The notes under the pieces were generated by a model that saw only the letters and a list, made by a program, of their open reading frames with translations, had not been told where the DNA came from and ran no database searches. The translations under genes were made by a program, and so were the position numbers. Positions 8,223 through 15,920 of a stretch of 64,000 nt of DNA are shown in pieces; position 1 is the stretch's first letter, and the number at the start of each line of letters is the position of its first letter. Source of the stretch: Lachnospiraceae bacterium (GTDB lineage Bacteria > Bacillota > Clostridia > Lachnospirales > Lachnospiraceae); contig FZRB01000005.1 in assembly GCA_900199595.1 (NCBI GenBank), forward strand, positions 1 to 64,000, given 5' to 3'.

Positions 8223-8254
8223 GATGCTAAATTCAACAGAAAAGGGGAATATCT

Positions 8255-8734
8255 ATGAAACAGAGAAAAATAACCTACCTGCTTAGAGCAGTAGCTATAG
8301 CACTTGGCCTGCTGGGCATCGCATTTTTCGGAAGTGCCACTCTATATGCCTTTGTCTTTAAACCGGACTATAACGAACCGGTTCCCGGTTATCTGAGAGA
8401 AAATATAGTCTTCATATGGATAACCGCCATTATATGCTATCTAATTCTATTCTTTTTCTGGAAGATAATAAATGAAATAGGTAATGACAATTCTTTTTCC
8501 CTGGAAAATGTAAAGAACTTCAAATGTATGGCTGTCTGCGGTGGTTTCATAATTCTCGAATATGTAATTCGCATAGTTGTCTGGCTGATTAAAGGGAATC
8601 TTGAATTTATATCTCTTTCATATACATTACTTAAGATTTTTGTTTTTATCATATTTGTAATCCTATGCATAGCCATGTCCAAGCTTGTTCAGAACGCTTA
8701 TGAGATAAAACAGGAAAATGAACTTACTATATAG
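8255..8734 (+). CDS. DUF2975 membrane protein
   Basis: The 159-residue protein has four hydrophobic segments (about 10-33, 52-70, 90-110 and 122-143). The short Asn-Glu-Ile-Gly-Asn-Asp-Asn-Ser-Phe-Ser segment between helices 2 and 3 is characteristic of DUF2975. Such proteins are commonly encoded beside a very small XRE regulator, as here: the next gene starts 11 bases downstream. The pair probably forms a small membrane-stress or signalling unit, but the biochemical role is unknown. AAAGGGGAA precedes the ATG. It is the first gene of the operon. Confidence 0.75.
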   Translation: MKQRKITYLLRAVAIALGLLGIAFFGSATLYAFVFKPDYNEPVPGYLRENIVFIWITAIICYLILFFFWKIINEIGNDNSFSLENVKNFKCMAVCGGFIILEYVIRIVVWLIKGNLEFISLSYTLLKIFVFIIFVILCIAMSKLVQNAYEIKQENELTI

Positions 8735-8745
8735 GAGGCGCCGGC

Positions 8746-8946
8746 ATGATAATTGTAAATCTTGACGTTATGCTGGCAAAACGTAAAATGAAAGTTTCCG
8801 ATCTTGCGGATAAGGTCGGGATCACGCTTGCCAACATATCAATACTTAAAAATGGAAAAGCCAAGGCAGTACGCCTTGAAACACTTGATAAGATATGTGA
8901 TGTCCTGGACTGTCAGCCCGGGGATATACTGGAATACCGTAAATGA
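8746..8946 (+). CDS. Small XRE-family transcriptional regulator (YozG-like)
   Basis: The 66 residues are almost entirely one Cro/C1-type helix-turn-helix: Val-Ser-Asp-Leu-Ala-Asp-Lys-Val-Gly-Ile then the recognition helix around Asn-Ile-Ser-Ile-Leu-Lys-Asn-Gly-Lys. It ends with the Asp-Cys-Gln-Pro-Gly-Asp-Ile-Leu-Glu tail common in this subgroup. There is no effector domain. A strong ATAGGAGGCG site precedes the ATG. The gene sits between DUF2975 and DUF4173 genes and may control their promoter through the dyad at 8171-8185. Confidence 0.88.
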   Translation: MIIVNLDVMLAKRKMKVSDLADKVGITLANISILKNGKAKAVRLETLDKICDVLDCQPGDILEYRK

Positions 8947-8976
8947 TAATAACGGTAACAAATCAAGGAGGAAATC

Positions 8977-10581
8977 ATGATGAATACTTATAATAATACT
9001 TCTGATAATACAAATCAGAACCAGTCAATTAATAATTCTTATTCTGGTCAGACTTACAATGGTACATATGCTGCCCAGACGATTAATGGTGTAAACGCTG
9101 CCCCACCTTATATTCAGAGGGTTTCACGATTCCAGGAAGCAGAAGCCGTGGAAGTTCAGGATTTCAGAGAGAAAATGGCACGAAAGCTTGGAATCGGATC
9201 ACTTATTTATGCAGCTGTATTTACCTTCTGTCTATATAACAATCTTACCGGAGTAACGATGCCTTTCTTCGGAATAGCTACTCTTGTATATATGATATAT
9301 GCATTAAAGCTGTACAATATTCAGATAAAAAAGCTGAGCTGGTTCTATGGTTCCATACTTATGGCTCTGACCATCTCGAACTTTCTGACAGGTAATCTTA
9401 CATTTCACTTTTTTAACACAGTAGGAATCCTGATCATGCTGTTTATTTTTCTGCTTCATAATGTTTATGACGACAGCCGCTGGAACTTTTCAAAGACTTT
9501 TATTTCCTGCTTCGAAGCGTTCTTCTGTTCTATCGGAGAAATGGATGATTTTACAAAGGACATGAAGGTTCTTAAGCAGAGAAAAAAGGTTAATGAAGCA
9601 AATGTAGAGAAAAGAAATACGCTGAAGTACATTTTCATTGGTCTTTTAATTTCTGTACCTTTAGCAGGCATAATACTCCTTCTGCTTTCATCAGCTGACA
9701 AAGTATTCAACCTGTTTTTGAGCAAATATCTGAGCTTTGATTTTAATATCAGTACATTTATTGGAATAATCATTACCTTTGCATTCAGCTTCTTCGGTTC
9801 TTACTGCATTCTGAGATTCTTTTCCAAAAAGACTATCAGGGAAGAAGTTACATCACACAGAAATATGGAGCCGGTCATCGCTATAACCGTTCTTTCCATT
9901 ATCTCGGTTATATATCTGTTCTTCTCCATGATTCAGATCATTTACCTGTTCTGGGGAGGAATGAAACTTCCAAACAACTACTCCTATTCTGATTATGCAA
10001 GAGAAGGATTCTTCCAGCTCCTTGCAGTAAGTATAATCAATTTCCTTATGGTGCTATTTGTAAACAGTTATTTCAGAGAAAGCCGTATACTCAAGGTTCT
10101 TATGACTGTAATATCCGGATGTACTTATATAATGATCGCATCCAGCTGTATGAGAATGCTTATCTACATAGATGCATGCCTTCTTACATCTCTCAGGATA
10201 TGGGTTCTCTGGGGACTAGCCGTACTTTCACTGCTCTTTGTGGCAGTCATCATTTCCATATATAAGAACGGTTTCCCACTGTTTAAATACAGTATTATAG
10301 TCGTGGGTATCATGTATGCACTGATAAGCTTTGCACATCCTGACTATATAATAGCTGATTATAATCTTAAGTATATGAATACTATCGAACCGGAAATAGC
10401 CAAACAGGATTATGAGTATCTGACTGAGCTTTCAACGGATGCTGCACCGGTTATCTATGAATATAACACCGAATGGGCAGATCAGTATTTTGCAAATAAC
10501 AAGTATTTTTATAAAGAAAAAGGACTACGAAAATTTAATCTGTCCGGATATACAGCCAGAGTACTATCTGAAAACAGATAA
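8977..10581 (+). CDS. Polytopic membrane protein, DUF4173/DUF4153-like
   Basis: The 534-residue protein has a soluble Asn/Gln/Thr-rich N-terminus (about 1-60) and roughly a dozen hydrophobic segments from residue 75 to 460. The C-terminal tail of about 75 residues is soluble. The pattern and the Asp-Asp-Ser-Arg-Trp-Asn-Phe-Ser loop match what I know of DUF4173 proteins, which often travel with DUF2975 and XRE genes. Function is unknown. AAGGAGG lies before two adjacent ATGs (8977 and 8980). It is the last gene of the operon. The region behind it carries a hairpin whose T-run serves the opposite strand. Confidence 0.65.
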   Translation: MMNTYNNTSDNTNQNQSINNSYSGQTYNGTYAAQTINGVNAAPPYIQRVSRFQEAEAVEVQDFREKMARKLGIGSLIYAAVFTFCLYNNLTGVTMPFFGIATLVYMIYALKLYNIQIKKLSWFYGSILMALTISNFLTGNLTFHFFNTVGILIMLFIFLLHNVYDDSRWNFSKTFISCFEAFFCSIGEMDDFTKDMKVLKQRKKVNEANVEKRNTLKYIFIGLLISVPLAGIILLLLSSADKVFNLFLSKYLSFDFNISTFIGIIITFAFSFFGSYCILRFFSKKTIREEVTSHRNMEPVIAITVLSIISVIYLFFSMIQIIYLFWGGMKLPNNYSYSDYAREGFFQLLAVSIINFLMVLFVNSYFRESRILKVLMTVISGCTYIMIASSCMRMLIYIDACLLTSLRIWVLWGLAVLSLLFVAVIISIYKNGFPLFKYSIIVVGIMYALISFAHPDYIIADYNLKYMNTIEPEIAKQDYEYLTELSTDAAPVIYEYNTEWADQYFANNKYFYKEKGLRKFNLSGYTARVLSENR

Positions 10582-10606
10582 AAAAATATCTCTTAACAAA
10601 AGAAAA

Positions 10607-10630
10607 AAGCTTCCCTCTGGGGGGAAGCTT
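10607..10630 (-). terminator. Terminator of the lipid kinase gene
   Basis: AAGCTTCCC (10607-10615) pairs with GGGAAGCTT (10622-10630). On the minus strand the stem is followed by TTTTTTC, so it ends leftward transcription. The stem sequence is unrelated to the four-member terminator family described elsewhere. Confidence 0.75.
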
Positions 10631-10644
10631 ATCGATGAGGAGGG

Positions 10645-11601
10645 CTAAACCATCACGTTCAGCACTCCTCTATTTACTTTCATTTCTATATGCTTCACAT
10701 CTCCTATATACTCTCCGTCTGCATGGAGCACCATAGGTCTGTCCGCATCAAATACAAGGGAATCTACATCTTTCAGTAAGAAGCCCTTCTTTCCTTCATG
10801 TTTTCCCATAGTTAACAGAGGCAGCTTAAGAAATGTCTGCCACTTTGGAATACCATTCACTGCACATATGGAGAGCTTTCCGTCCTCCGAAGAAGCATTC
10901 GGACTCATAGGTACTCCACCGCCCTCAGCAAAAAAGTTCATAGCCGCAAGGAAGATAAGCTTTGAAAATCTTTCTTCTTCTATCAGGTCTTTCTTTACTC
11001 CGTCTGCACCGGTATCCGATGTTTTCAGTCTGACCTTTACATCATAGGTTTCCATGCTGAAAAGAGTTGATATAGTAAGAATTATATAGGAAAGACTGCC
11101 AATTCCGAATTTATTAAGCAGCTTCTTAACCTTTGAATCAAGGTTCTTCTTACATACTATCGCATCAAGACCTATTCCGGAACTGATACCAAAATATCTG
11201 CTATTACCGTTTTCTGTAATAACTTCTCCGATATCTATGTTACGTCCGGATACGGATGAAAGCATTATATCGAGAGCTTTATCGGTATCCTTGGGAATTC
11301 CAAGACCTCTGGCGAAATCATTTCCGGACCCTGTAGGTATGATTCCGAACCTTATCCTTGAAAAATCGGTTATCCCGTTCAGAACTTCATTAATCGTTCC
11401 ATCTCCGCCTACAACTATAAGACGTATATCATCGCCGGGCAGCTCAGATATCTTCTTTGCAAGGTCCTTAGCATGTCCCGGTCTTCTGGTAACATATGCC
11501 TTATATTCTATATTCTTTTCATGAAGCAGAAAATGTACTCTGTTCCAGGTTTTTCGGGCCTTGCCGCTTCCACCTGTGTAATTCACAATGAAATAATACA
11601 T
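10645..11601 (-). CDS. Diacylglycerol kinase-family lipid kinase (YegS/DagK type)
   Basis: The 318-residue protein should phosphorylate a lipid hydroxyl such as diacylglycerol with ATP at the inner membrane face. The DAGK catalytic domain holds Val-Val-Gly-Gly-Asp-Gly-Thr-Ile-Asn-Glu-Val (about 64-74), the nucleotide-binding signature. Gly-Ile-Ile-Pro-Thr-Gly-Ser-Gly-Asn-Asp-Phe-Ala-Arg follows (about 90-102). Length is normal for DagK and YegS. The lipid substrate cannot be told from sequence. GGAGAGG lies 7 bases before the ATG. A structured element (11636-11821) separates it from the gene upstream, so it may have its own promoter, though none is obvious. Confidence 0.9.
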   Translation of the reverse strand: MYYFIVNYTGGSGKARKTWNRVHFLLHEKNIEYKAYVTRRPGHAKDLAKKISELPGDDIRLIVVGGDGTINEVLNGITDFSRIRFGIIPTGSGNDFARGLGIPKDTDKALDIMLSSVSGRNIDIGEVITENGNSRYFGISSGIGLDAIVCKKNLDSKVKKLLNKFGIGSLSYIILTISTLFSMETYDVKVRLKTSDTGADGVKKDLIEEERFSKLIFLAAMNFFAEGGGVPMSPNASSEDGKLSICAVNGIPKWQTFLKLPLLTMGKHEGKKGFLLKDVDSLVFDADRPMVLHADGEYIGDVKHIEMKVNRGVLNVMV

Positions 11602-11635
11602 GGACTAACCTCTCCAACCGCAAATATACAAAACT

Positions 11636-11821
11636 TAATGATGCTAACAGATTGTTCCGTTGCTGCGCAACTCTCACAATCCTAAAAACATTCGGAATCC
11701 GCTAATTTGCTTTCTCTGCAAGCAAATTGCTACTTCCTCATGTTTTAGCGGTCAATAAAGTATATAAGCCTTTTTCATGTAAACATGAAAGGCTTATATA
11801 CTTTCTGACCTTGCATCATTA
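11636..11821. repeat. Multi-hairpin element A (repeat or structured RNA family)
   Basis: An outer stem TAATGATGC/GCATCATTA (11636-11644, 11813-11821) encloses three hairpins. The first is GATTG...CAATC (11650-11681) with inner TTGC/GCAA. The second is AAACAT-TC-GGAA...TTCC-TC-ATGTTT (11686-11745) with inner AATTTGC/GCAAATT. The third is a 17-bp perfect stem AAAGTATATAAGCCTTT (11757-11773, 11788-11804) extended by GGTCA/TGACC. The right outer arm overlaps the stop codon of the 117-residue gene. Element B at 60158-60331 repeats the first two hairpins nearly base for base. Confidence 0.8.
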
Positions 11822-12172
11822 CATATAGTAATCTAAATTATACAGCTTTCTGAGATGCATTAAATATTCAGACATATTTTCAAATGCAGGCTTTAATCCT
11901 TCAACTATAAATATGTCCGGAAGATTATTCTCTACATAGAATTCAAGAAGTATATTATTCAAATCTATCAGCGCTGTGGTATTCTCATCTTTTACAAAAT
12001 CATCCAGAACATCGCCAAATTTTTTTACTGTTTCAGCAAATTCAGAATGTCTTACAGCCTTGTTAGCTTTTATCAGCTTGTAATAATAGATAACTCCCTC
12101 TGTATATCCTTTTTTCTCTGAATACTCCTCAACTACTTTCTTAAGATCAAAAAGTTCGGTTCCTGTTGCCAT
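11819..12172 (-). CDS. Hypothetical protein, 117 residues, mostly helical
   Basis: I do not recognise this protein. It is acidic and helical, with no signal or membrane segment. It is rich in Tyr, Glu and Asn and ends in Asn-Leu-Asp-Tyr-Tyr-Met. The ATG at 12172 is preferred because AGGAGG ends 6 bases before it; the longer frame from 12196 uses a TTG that would read through the ribosome site. It follows uraA on the same strand after 32 bases and may be co-transcribed. Its stop codon lies inside the outer stem of element A. Confidence 0.75.
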   Translation of the reverse strand: MATGTELFDLKKVVEEYSEKKGYTEGVIYYYKLIKANKAVRHSEFAETVKKFGDVLDDFVKDENTTALIDLNNILLEFYVENNLPDIFIVEGLKPAFENMSEYLMHLRKLYNLDYYM

Positions 12173-12204
12173 ATAAAACCTCCTAAAATTTGTCAATTAA
12201 TGAG

Positions 12205-13599
12205 TTACTCTTTAAAAACATAGTCCTTTTCAGGTAATACTGCATTCAGTATTATTCCCGCAAGTGAACCTACAGCGAGTCCTGAAAGTGATATAACCAT
12301 ACCTGCTATTTTGAAGCTTATCGAACCGGCACTACTGTAGGTGATACCGATTGATAATACCAGAATGATTGCAGCTATGATAACATTTCTGGTTTTACTG
12401 AAATCTACCTGATTTTCAACTATATTTCTTACACCTACTGCTGATATCATACCATAAAGTACCAGTGAAATGCCACCCATAACTGGAGTAGGTATTGCAG
12501 AAATACATGCTGCTACTTTAGGTGAAAACGAAAATACTATAGCAAATACTGCAGCTATTCTTATAACAGCAGGATCATAAACCTTTGAAAGTGAAAGAAC
12601 TCCTGTATTTTCACCATAGGTTGTATTTGCCGGTGCTCCGAAAAGAGATGCTACCATGGTGGCAATTCCGTCACCTGAAAGAGTCCTGTGAAGTCCGGGA
12701 TCCTTTAAAAAGTTTCTATCTACTGTAGATGATATAGCAGAAATATCGCCTATATGCTCCACTATCGTTGCTATGGAAATAGGTACGATAGTAACTATTG
12801 AAGATATTATAAGCTTTGTATCCGGGTTACTGAATATGGAAAATACCGTGTCACTCATTTTAAACGGAAGACCTATCCATGCAGCATTATTGATTGCGTC
12901 AATGCTTGATGCAGAAAACAGTCTCATATTTTCAATTCCACCCAGAGTCACGTATTCAACCCCGTCGGCTCCTATTATATTCTCTCCAAACATAACTGCC
13001 ATCAAAACAGCTATAAAACAGGAACCAAGCACACCCAGAATGATCGGTACTATTTTAATCATGCCTTTGCCGCATACATTACAAAGAACTACTATAAGTA
13101 TGGCAACAATTGCTATAAACCAGTTTGTCGAACAGTTATCAACTGCTGATTTTGATAAGGAAAGACCTATACTGATAATGATGGGACCGGTAACGATCGG
13201 TGGGAAAAACTTCATTACTTTACTTACGCCGAAGGCCTTGATAAGTGCTGCAAGCACCAGATAGATCAGCCCGGCACAGGCAACTCCCAGACAGGCATAA
13301 GGCAGAAGCTCCTTCTCACCATTAGGCGCTATTGCAGCGTAGCCGGCCAGAAATGCGAATGAAGATCCAAGAAATGCAGGAACTTTTCTTTTTGATATAA
13401 GATGAAAAAGCAGAGTTCCGACTCCGGCAAAAAGAAGTGTGGCTGAAACACTTAGTCCAGTTAAAGCGGGAACAAGAACTGTGGCACCGAACATAGCAAA
13501 CATATGCTGTATTCCCAGAACCACCATTTTTGTTACTCCCAGTTCCCTGGCATCATAGACTGCAGAAGCGTCTTTTTTTGAAAAATTCTTATTATCCAT
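12205..13599 (-). CDS. uraA: Uracil permease (NCS2 family)
   Basis: The 464-residue transporter imports uracil with protons. Gln-His-Met-Phe-Ala-Met-Phe-Gly-Ala-Thr-Val-Leu-Val-Pro near the N-terminus is the UraA signature. Further in are a Glu-His-Ile-Gly-Asp segment and Ala-Asn-Thr-Thr-Tyr-Gly-Glu-Asn-Thr-Gly-Val of the substrate site. About fourteen hydrophobic segments are visible. The start at 13599 has GGAGG 6 bases upstream; an extension to 13674 adds an unlikely leader. Uracil phosphoribosyltransferase (upp) is encoded 1.6 kb away on the same strand, so uptake and salvage are close but not adjacent. Confidence 0.9.
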   Translation of the reverse strand: MDNKNFSKKDASAVYDARELGVTKMVVLGIQHMFAMFGATVLVPALTGLSVSATLLFAGVGTLLFHLISKRKVPAFLGSSFAFLAGYAAIAPNGEKELLPYACLGVACAGLIYLVLAALIKAFGVSKVMKFFPPIVTGPIIISIGLSLSKSAVDNCSTNWFIAIVAILIVVLCNVCGKGMIKIVPIILGVLGSCFIAVLMAVMFGENIIGADGVEYVTLGGIENMRLFSASSIDAINNAAWIGLPFKMSDTVFSIFSNPDTKLIISSIVTIVPISIATIVEHIGDISAISSTVDRNFLKDPGLHRTLSGDGIATMVASLFGAPANTTYGENTGVLSLSKVYDPAVIRIAAVFAIVFSFSPKVAACISAIPTPVMGGISLVLYGMISAVGVRNIVENQVDFSKTRNVIIAAIILVLSIGITYSSAGSISFKIAGMVISLSGLAVGSLAGIILNAVLPEKDYVFKE

Positions 13600-13704
13600 A
13601 GATTCCTCCACACGACATGAAAATAAATGCATATCTTTAATTATGATAAGACAATACAGGTAAAAAGTAAACATTTTTTAATTCATTTTATTTATATAAA
13701 TAAG

Positions 13705-13733
13705 TTTACTTTATCCGGCATTTATTGTAAGAT
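13705..13733 (+). promoter_or_regulatory. Candidate promoter for the DUF975 gene
   Basis: TTTACT, a 17-base spacer and TAAGAT lie 41 bases before the ATG. Both boxes are imperfect. Confidence 0.35.
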
Positions 13734-13774
13734 ATTTTCTGTTAAAAGTTTTAATATTTCAAAGGAGGAATAAT

Positions 13775-15151
13775 ATGTTAGACAGACCCAGTTTAAAAGA
13801 AAAAGGTATGTTTGCTTTTAAGAGAAACTACTGGCCATGTATACTTGTTGCGCTTATCATAGCCTTCGTATCCGGCAGCAGTGGAGGAAGCAGCGGAGGT
13901 ACCAGATCTTTAAATAATCTGAATAAGAAAACTACTGATTCTATTTCAGACAGCAGTAATTTCGATTTAGATGATTTTGACTTCGATGATATCAATAACC
14001 ATGGTGATTCCAGTATATCATCCAACAGAGAACTCCTACCGATCATAGGTGCTTTGACCGGTATCATTTTAGTTATTATGCTAATAGCTATTGCAGTAGG
14101 TATTGCATTCAGCGTATTTGTTTCAAACCCTATTATGGTCGGGTGTAGGCGGTACTTTACGATCAATTCATATGAAAAACCTAATTTCAATGAGGTTGGC
14201 TTCTCTTTTAAAAAGGGTCGCTATATGAATATAGTAAAGGTTGAATTTATGAAGAATCTCTTCATATTCCTCTGGTCACTTTTATTCATAATTCCGGGAA
14301 TCATCAAATCCTATGAATATTATCTGGTTGAATATATACTTTCAGAGGATCCGACACTCAGCTACAAGGATGCTCTTGAACAGAGCAAGAGAATGATGGA
14401 CGGATATAAATGGGCTACGTTTGTACTCGAGCTCTCATTCATCGGATGGGAGATACTTTCAGCATTTACATGTGGTATCCTTGGTATATTCTACGTAAAT
14501 CCTTATGTAGCTGCTACACAGGCAGAACTCTTCCTGCACCTCAGAGATAAGACATATCCGGGAGCAGGTCCATACTATGTACCAAGTTTAGCTACAGGTT
14601 ACGGAATGCCCCAGGGCGGACAGCCTTTCAATCCTAATCAGGGACAGGCTTATAATCCTAATGCAGGTCAGGCTTACAACCCTAACGTAGGACAGGCTTA
14701 CAACCCTAATGCAGGTCAGGCTTACAACCCTAATGCAGGTCAGGCTTATAATCCTAATGTTGATCCTACATTTGGTTCAAATCAGGAACAGCCGGGTGCA
14801 TATACACCAGAAAGCCAGCAGTACCCTACTTCACCTGCAAGCTATGCTCCATCAGAGCCATATAATCCATCAACAAAGAACCCTGAGTCAGCTGCTCAGA
14901 ATTCATACGCTATAAAGCATGATGAACCTGCTCAGCCACAGGCACCGGATACAGCTCATCCCGGAGATGCTTCACAGACATCTGCCATGGACCAGCCATA
15001 TAGTCCTGACCAAACCTTCGGTACAGAACAGGCATTTGATCCTAATCAGGCATTTGACTCAAACCCAACATTTGATTCAAATCAGGCATTTGGAAATGAC
15101 CAGCCATTTGGCACAGATCCAACAATAGATCCTGACGGATATTACAAATAA
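13775..15151 (+). CDS. DUF975 membrane protein with tandem-repeat C-terminal tail
   Basis: The 458-residue protein starts with a DUF975 membrane domain (about 1-265). Hydrophobic segments lie near 20-35, 88-115, 155-175 and 215-250, with the typical Phe-Lys-Lys-Gly-Arg-Tyr and Pro-Gly-Ile-Ile-Lys-Ser-Tyr-Glu-Tyr motifs. A Ser/Gly/Asp-rich extracellular-type loop fills 36-80. The tail (about 280-458) is disordered, rich in Pro, Gln, Asn and Ala. It opens with five 8-residue repeats Gly-Gln-Ala-Tyr-Asn-Pro-Asn-Ala and ends in looser Asn-Gln-Ala-Phe-Asp repeats. AAAGGAGGAA precedes the ATG. The tail may be a flexible wall-spanning or protein-binding segment; function is unknown. Confidence 0.82.
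   Translation: MLDRPSLKEKGMFAFKRNYWPCILVALIIAFVSGSSGGSSGGTRSLNNLNKKTTDSISDSSNFDLDDFDFDDINNHGDSSISSNRELLPIIGALTGIILVIMLIAIAVGIAFSVFVSNPIMVGCRRYFTINSYEKPNFNEVGFSFKKGRYMNIVKVEFMKNLFIFLWSLLFIIPGIIKSYEYYLVEYILSEDPTLSYKDALEQSKRMMDGYKWATFVLELSFIGWEILSAFTCGILGIFYVNPYVAATQAELFLHLRDKTYPGAGPYYVPSLATGYGMPQGGQPFNPNQGQAYNPNAGQAYNPNVGQAYNPNAGQAYNPNAGQAYNPNVDPTFGSNQEQPGAYTPESQQYPTSPASYAPSEPYNPSTKNPESAAQNSYAIKHDEPAQPQAPDTAHPGDASQTSAMDQPYSPDQTFGTEQAFDPNQAFDSNPTFDSNQAFGNDQPFGTDPTIDPDGYYK
14642..14761 (+). repeat. Five 24-bp tandem repeats inside the DUF975 gene
   Basis: Five in-frame 24-base units (14642, 14666, 14690, 14714 and 14738) encode Gly-Gln-Ala-Tyr-Asn-Pro-Asn-Ala/Val. Units differ mainly at third codon positions, so the array is old enough to have drifted yet still long enough to vary by slippage. 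Confidence 0.95.
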
Positions 15152-15166
15152 AACATACTAACGAAC

Positions 15167-15212
15167 AAAAAATATGACAGATTGAATCAGGTTCAATCTG
15201 TCATATTTTTTA
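15167..15212. terminator. Bidirectional terminator, copy 2 of the conserved family
   Basis: The stem ATGACAGATTGAA/TTCAATCTGTCAT sits between an A-run and a T-run, between the convergent DUF975 and upp genes. The stem core matches the copies at 981, 45724 and 49420. Confidence 0.85.
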
Positions 15213-15218
15213 TGTAAA

Positions 15219-15860
15219 CTACTTTGTTCCGAAGATACGGTCTCCTGCATCTCCGAGTCCCGGACAGATATATGCATTTTCATTAAGACATCTGTCTACA
15301 TTTCCTATGTATATCTCGATATCGGGATGTGCTTCAGCCAGTCTCTTTATTCCTTCAGGTGCTGCTATGATGCAGAGGAATTTTATCTGCTTTCCGCCAC
15401 TCTTCTTAATAAAATCTACTGCTGCCACAGCTGATCCACCGGTTGCTAGCATAGGATCAAGAACTGCGATCATTCGCTGATCTATAGGATCAGGAAGCTT
15501 ACAATAATACTCATGAGGTTCATGTGTTTCGGGATCACGATAAAGTCCTACATGTCCTACCTTTGCTGATGGAACAAGTGCTGTAATTCCATTTACCATT
15601 CCGAGTCCGGCTCGAAGTATCGGTACTATAGCAAGTTTCTTTCCGTCGATCATCGGTGACATGCATTTTTCGATCGGAGTTTCTACCTCAACATCCTTTA
15701 ACGGAAGATCTCTGAAAGCTTCGAAGGCTTCCAGCATGGCTATCTCCTCTACCAGCTTACGGAATTCATTTGTTCCTGTGTTCTTGTCACGCAGAAGTGA
15801 TATCTTGTGCTTGATCAGCGGATGCTCCATTACTATGACATTTTCATAATCCTTGTACAT
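15219..15860 (-). CDS. upp: Uracil phosphoribosyltransferase
   Basis: The 213-residue salvage enzyme joins uracil and PRPP to form UMP. The PRPP loop Asp-Pro-Met-Leu-Ala-Thr-Gly-Gly-Ser (about 130-138) and the uracil-binding [12 protein letters not shown] near the C-terminus are intact. Pro-Ile-Leu-Arg-Ala-Gly-Leu-Gly-Met is also present. Start 15860 follows GGAAGGAG at good distance; the in-frame start at 15896 has no such site. The gene ends against the conserved terminator and starts 60 bases after the GH36 stop. Functionally it pairs with uraA. Confidence 0.96.
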   Translation of the reverse strand: MYKDYENVIVMEHPLIKHKISLLRDKNTGTNEFRKLVEEIAMLEAFEAFRDLPLKDVEVETPIEKCMSPMIDGKKLAIVPILRAGLGMVNGITALVPSAKVGHVGLYRDPETHEPHEYYCKLPDPIDQRMIAVLDPMLATGGSAVAAVDFIKKSGGKQIKFLCIIAAPEGIKRLAEAHPDIEIYIGNVDRCLNENAYICPGLGDAGDRIFGTK

Positions 15861-15920
15861 TTTTATTCTCCTTCCAAGTTTATTTATACACTTCATTGGT
15901 CAGCAAAATGCGCTGACACT

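Noticed and set aside
14642-14761. Regular 24-bp repeats that could suggest a CRISPR array
   Set aside because: Units are contiguous without spacers and are translated in frame within a membrane-protein gene.
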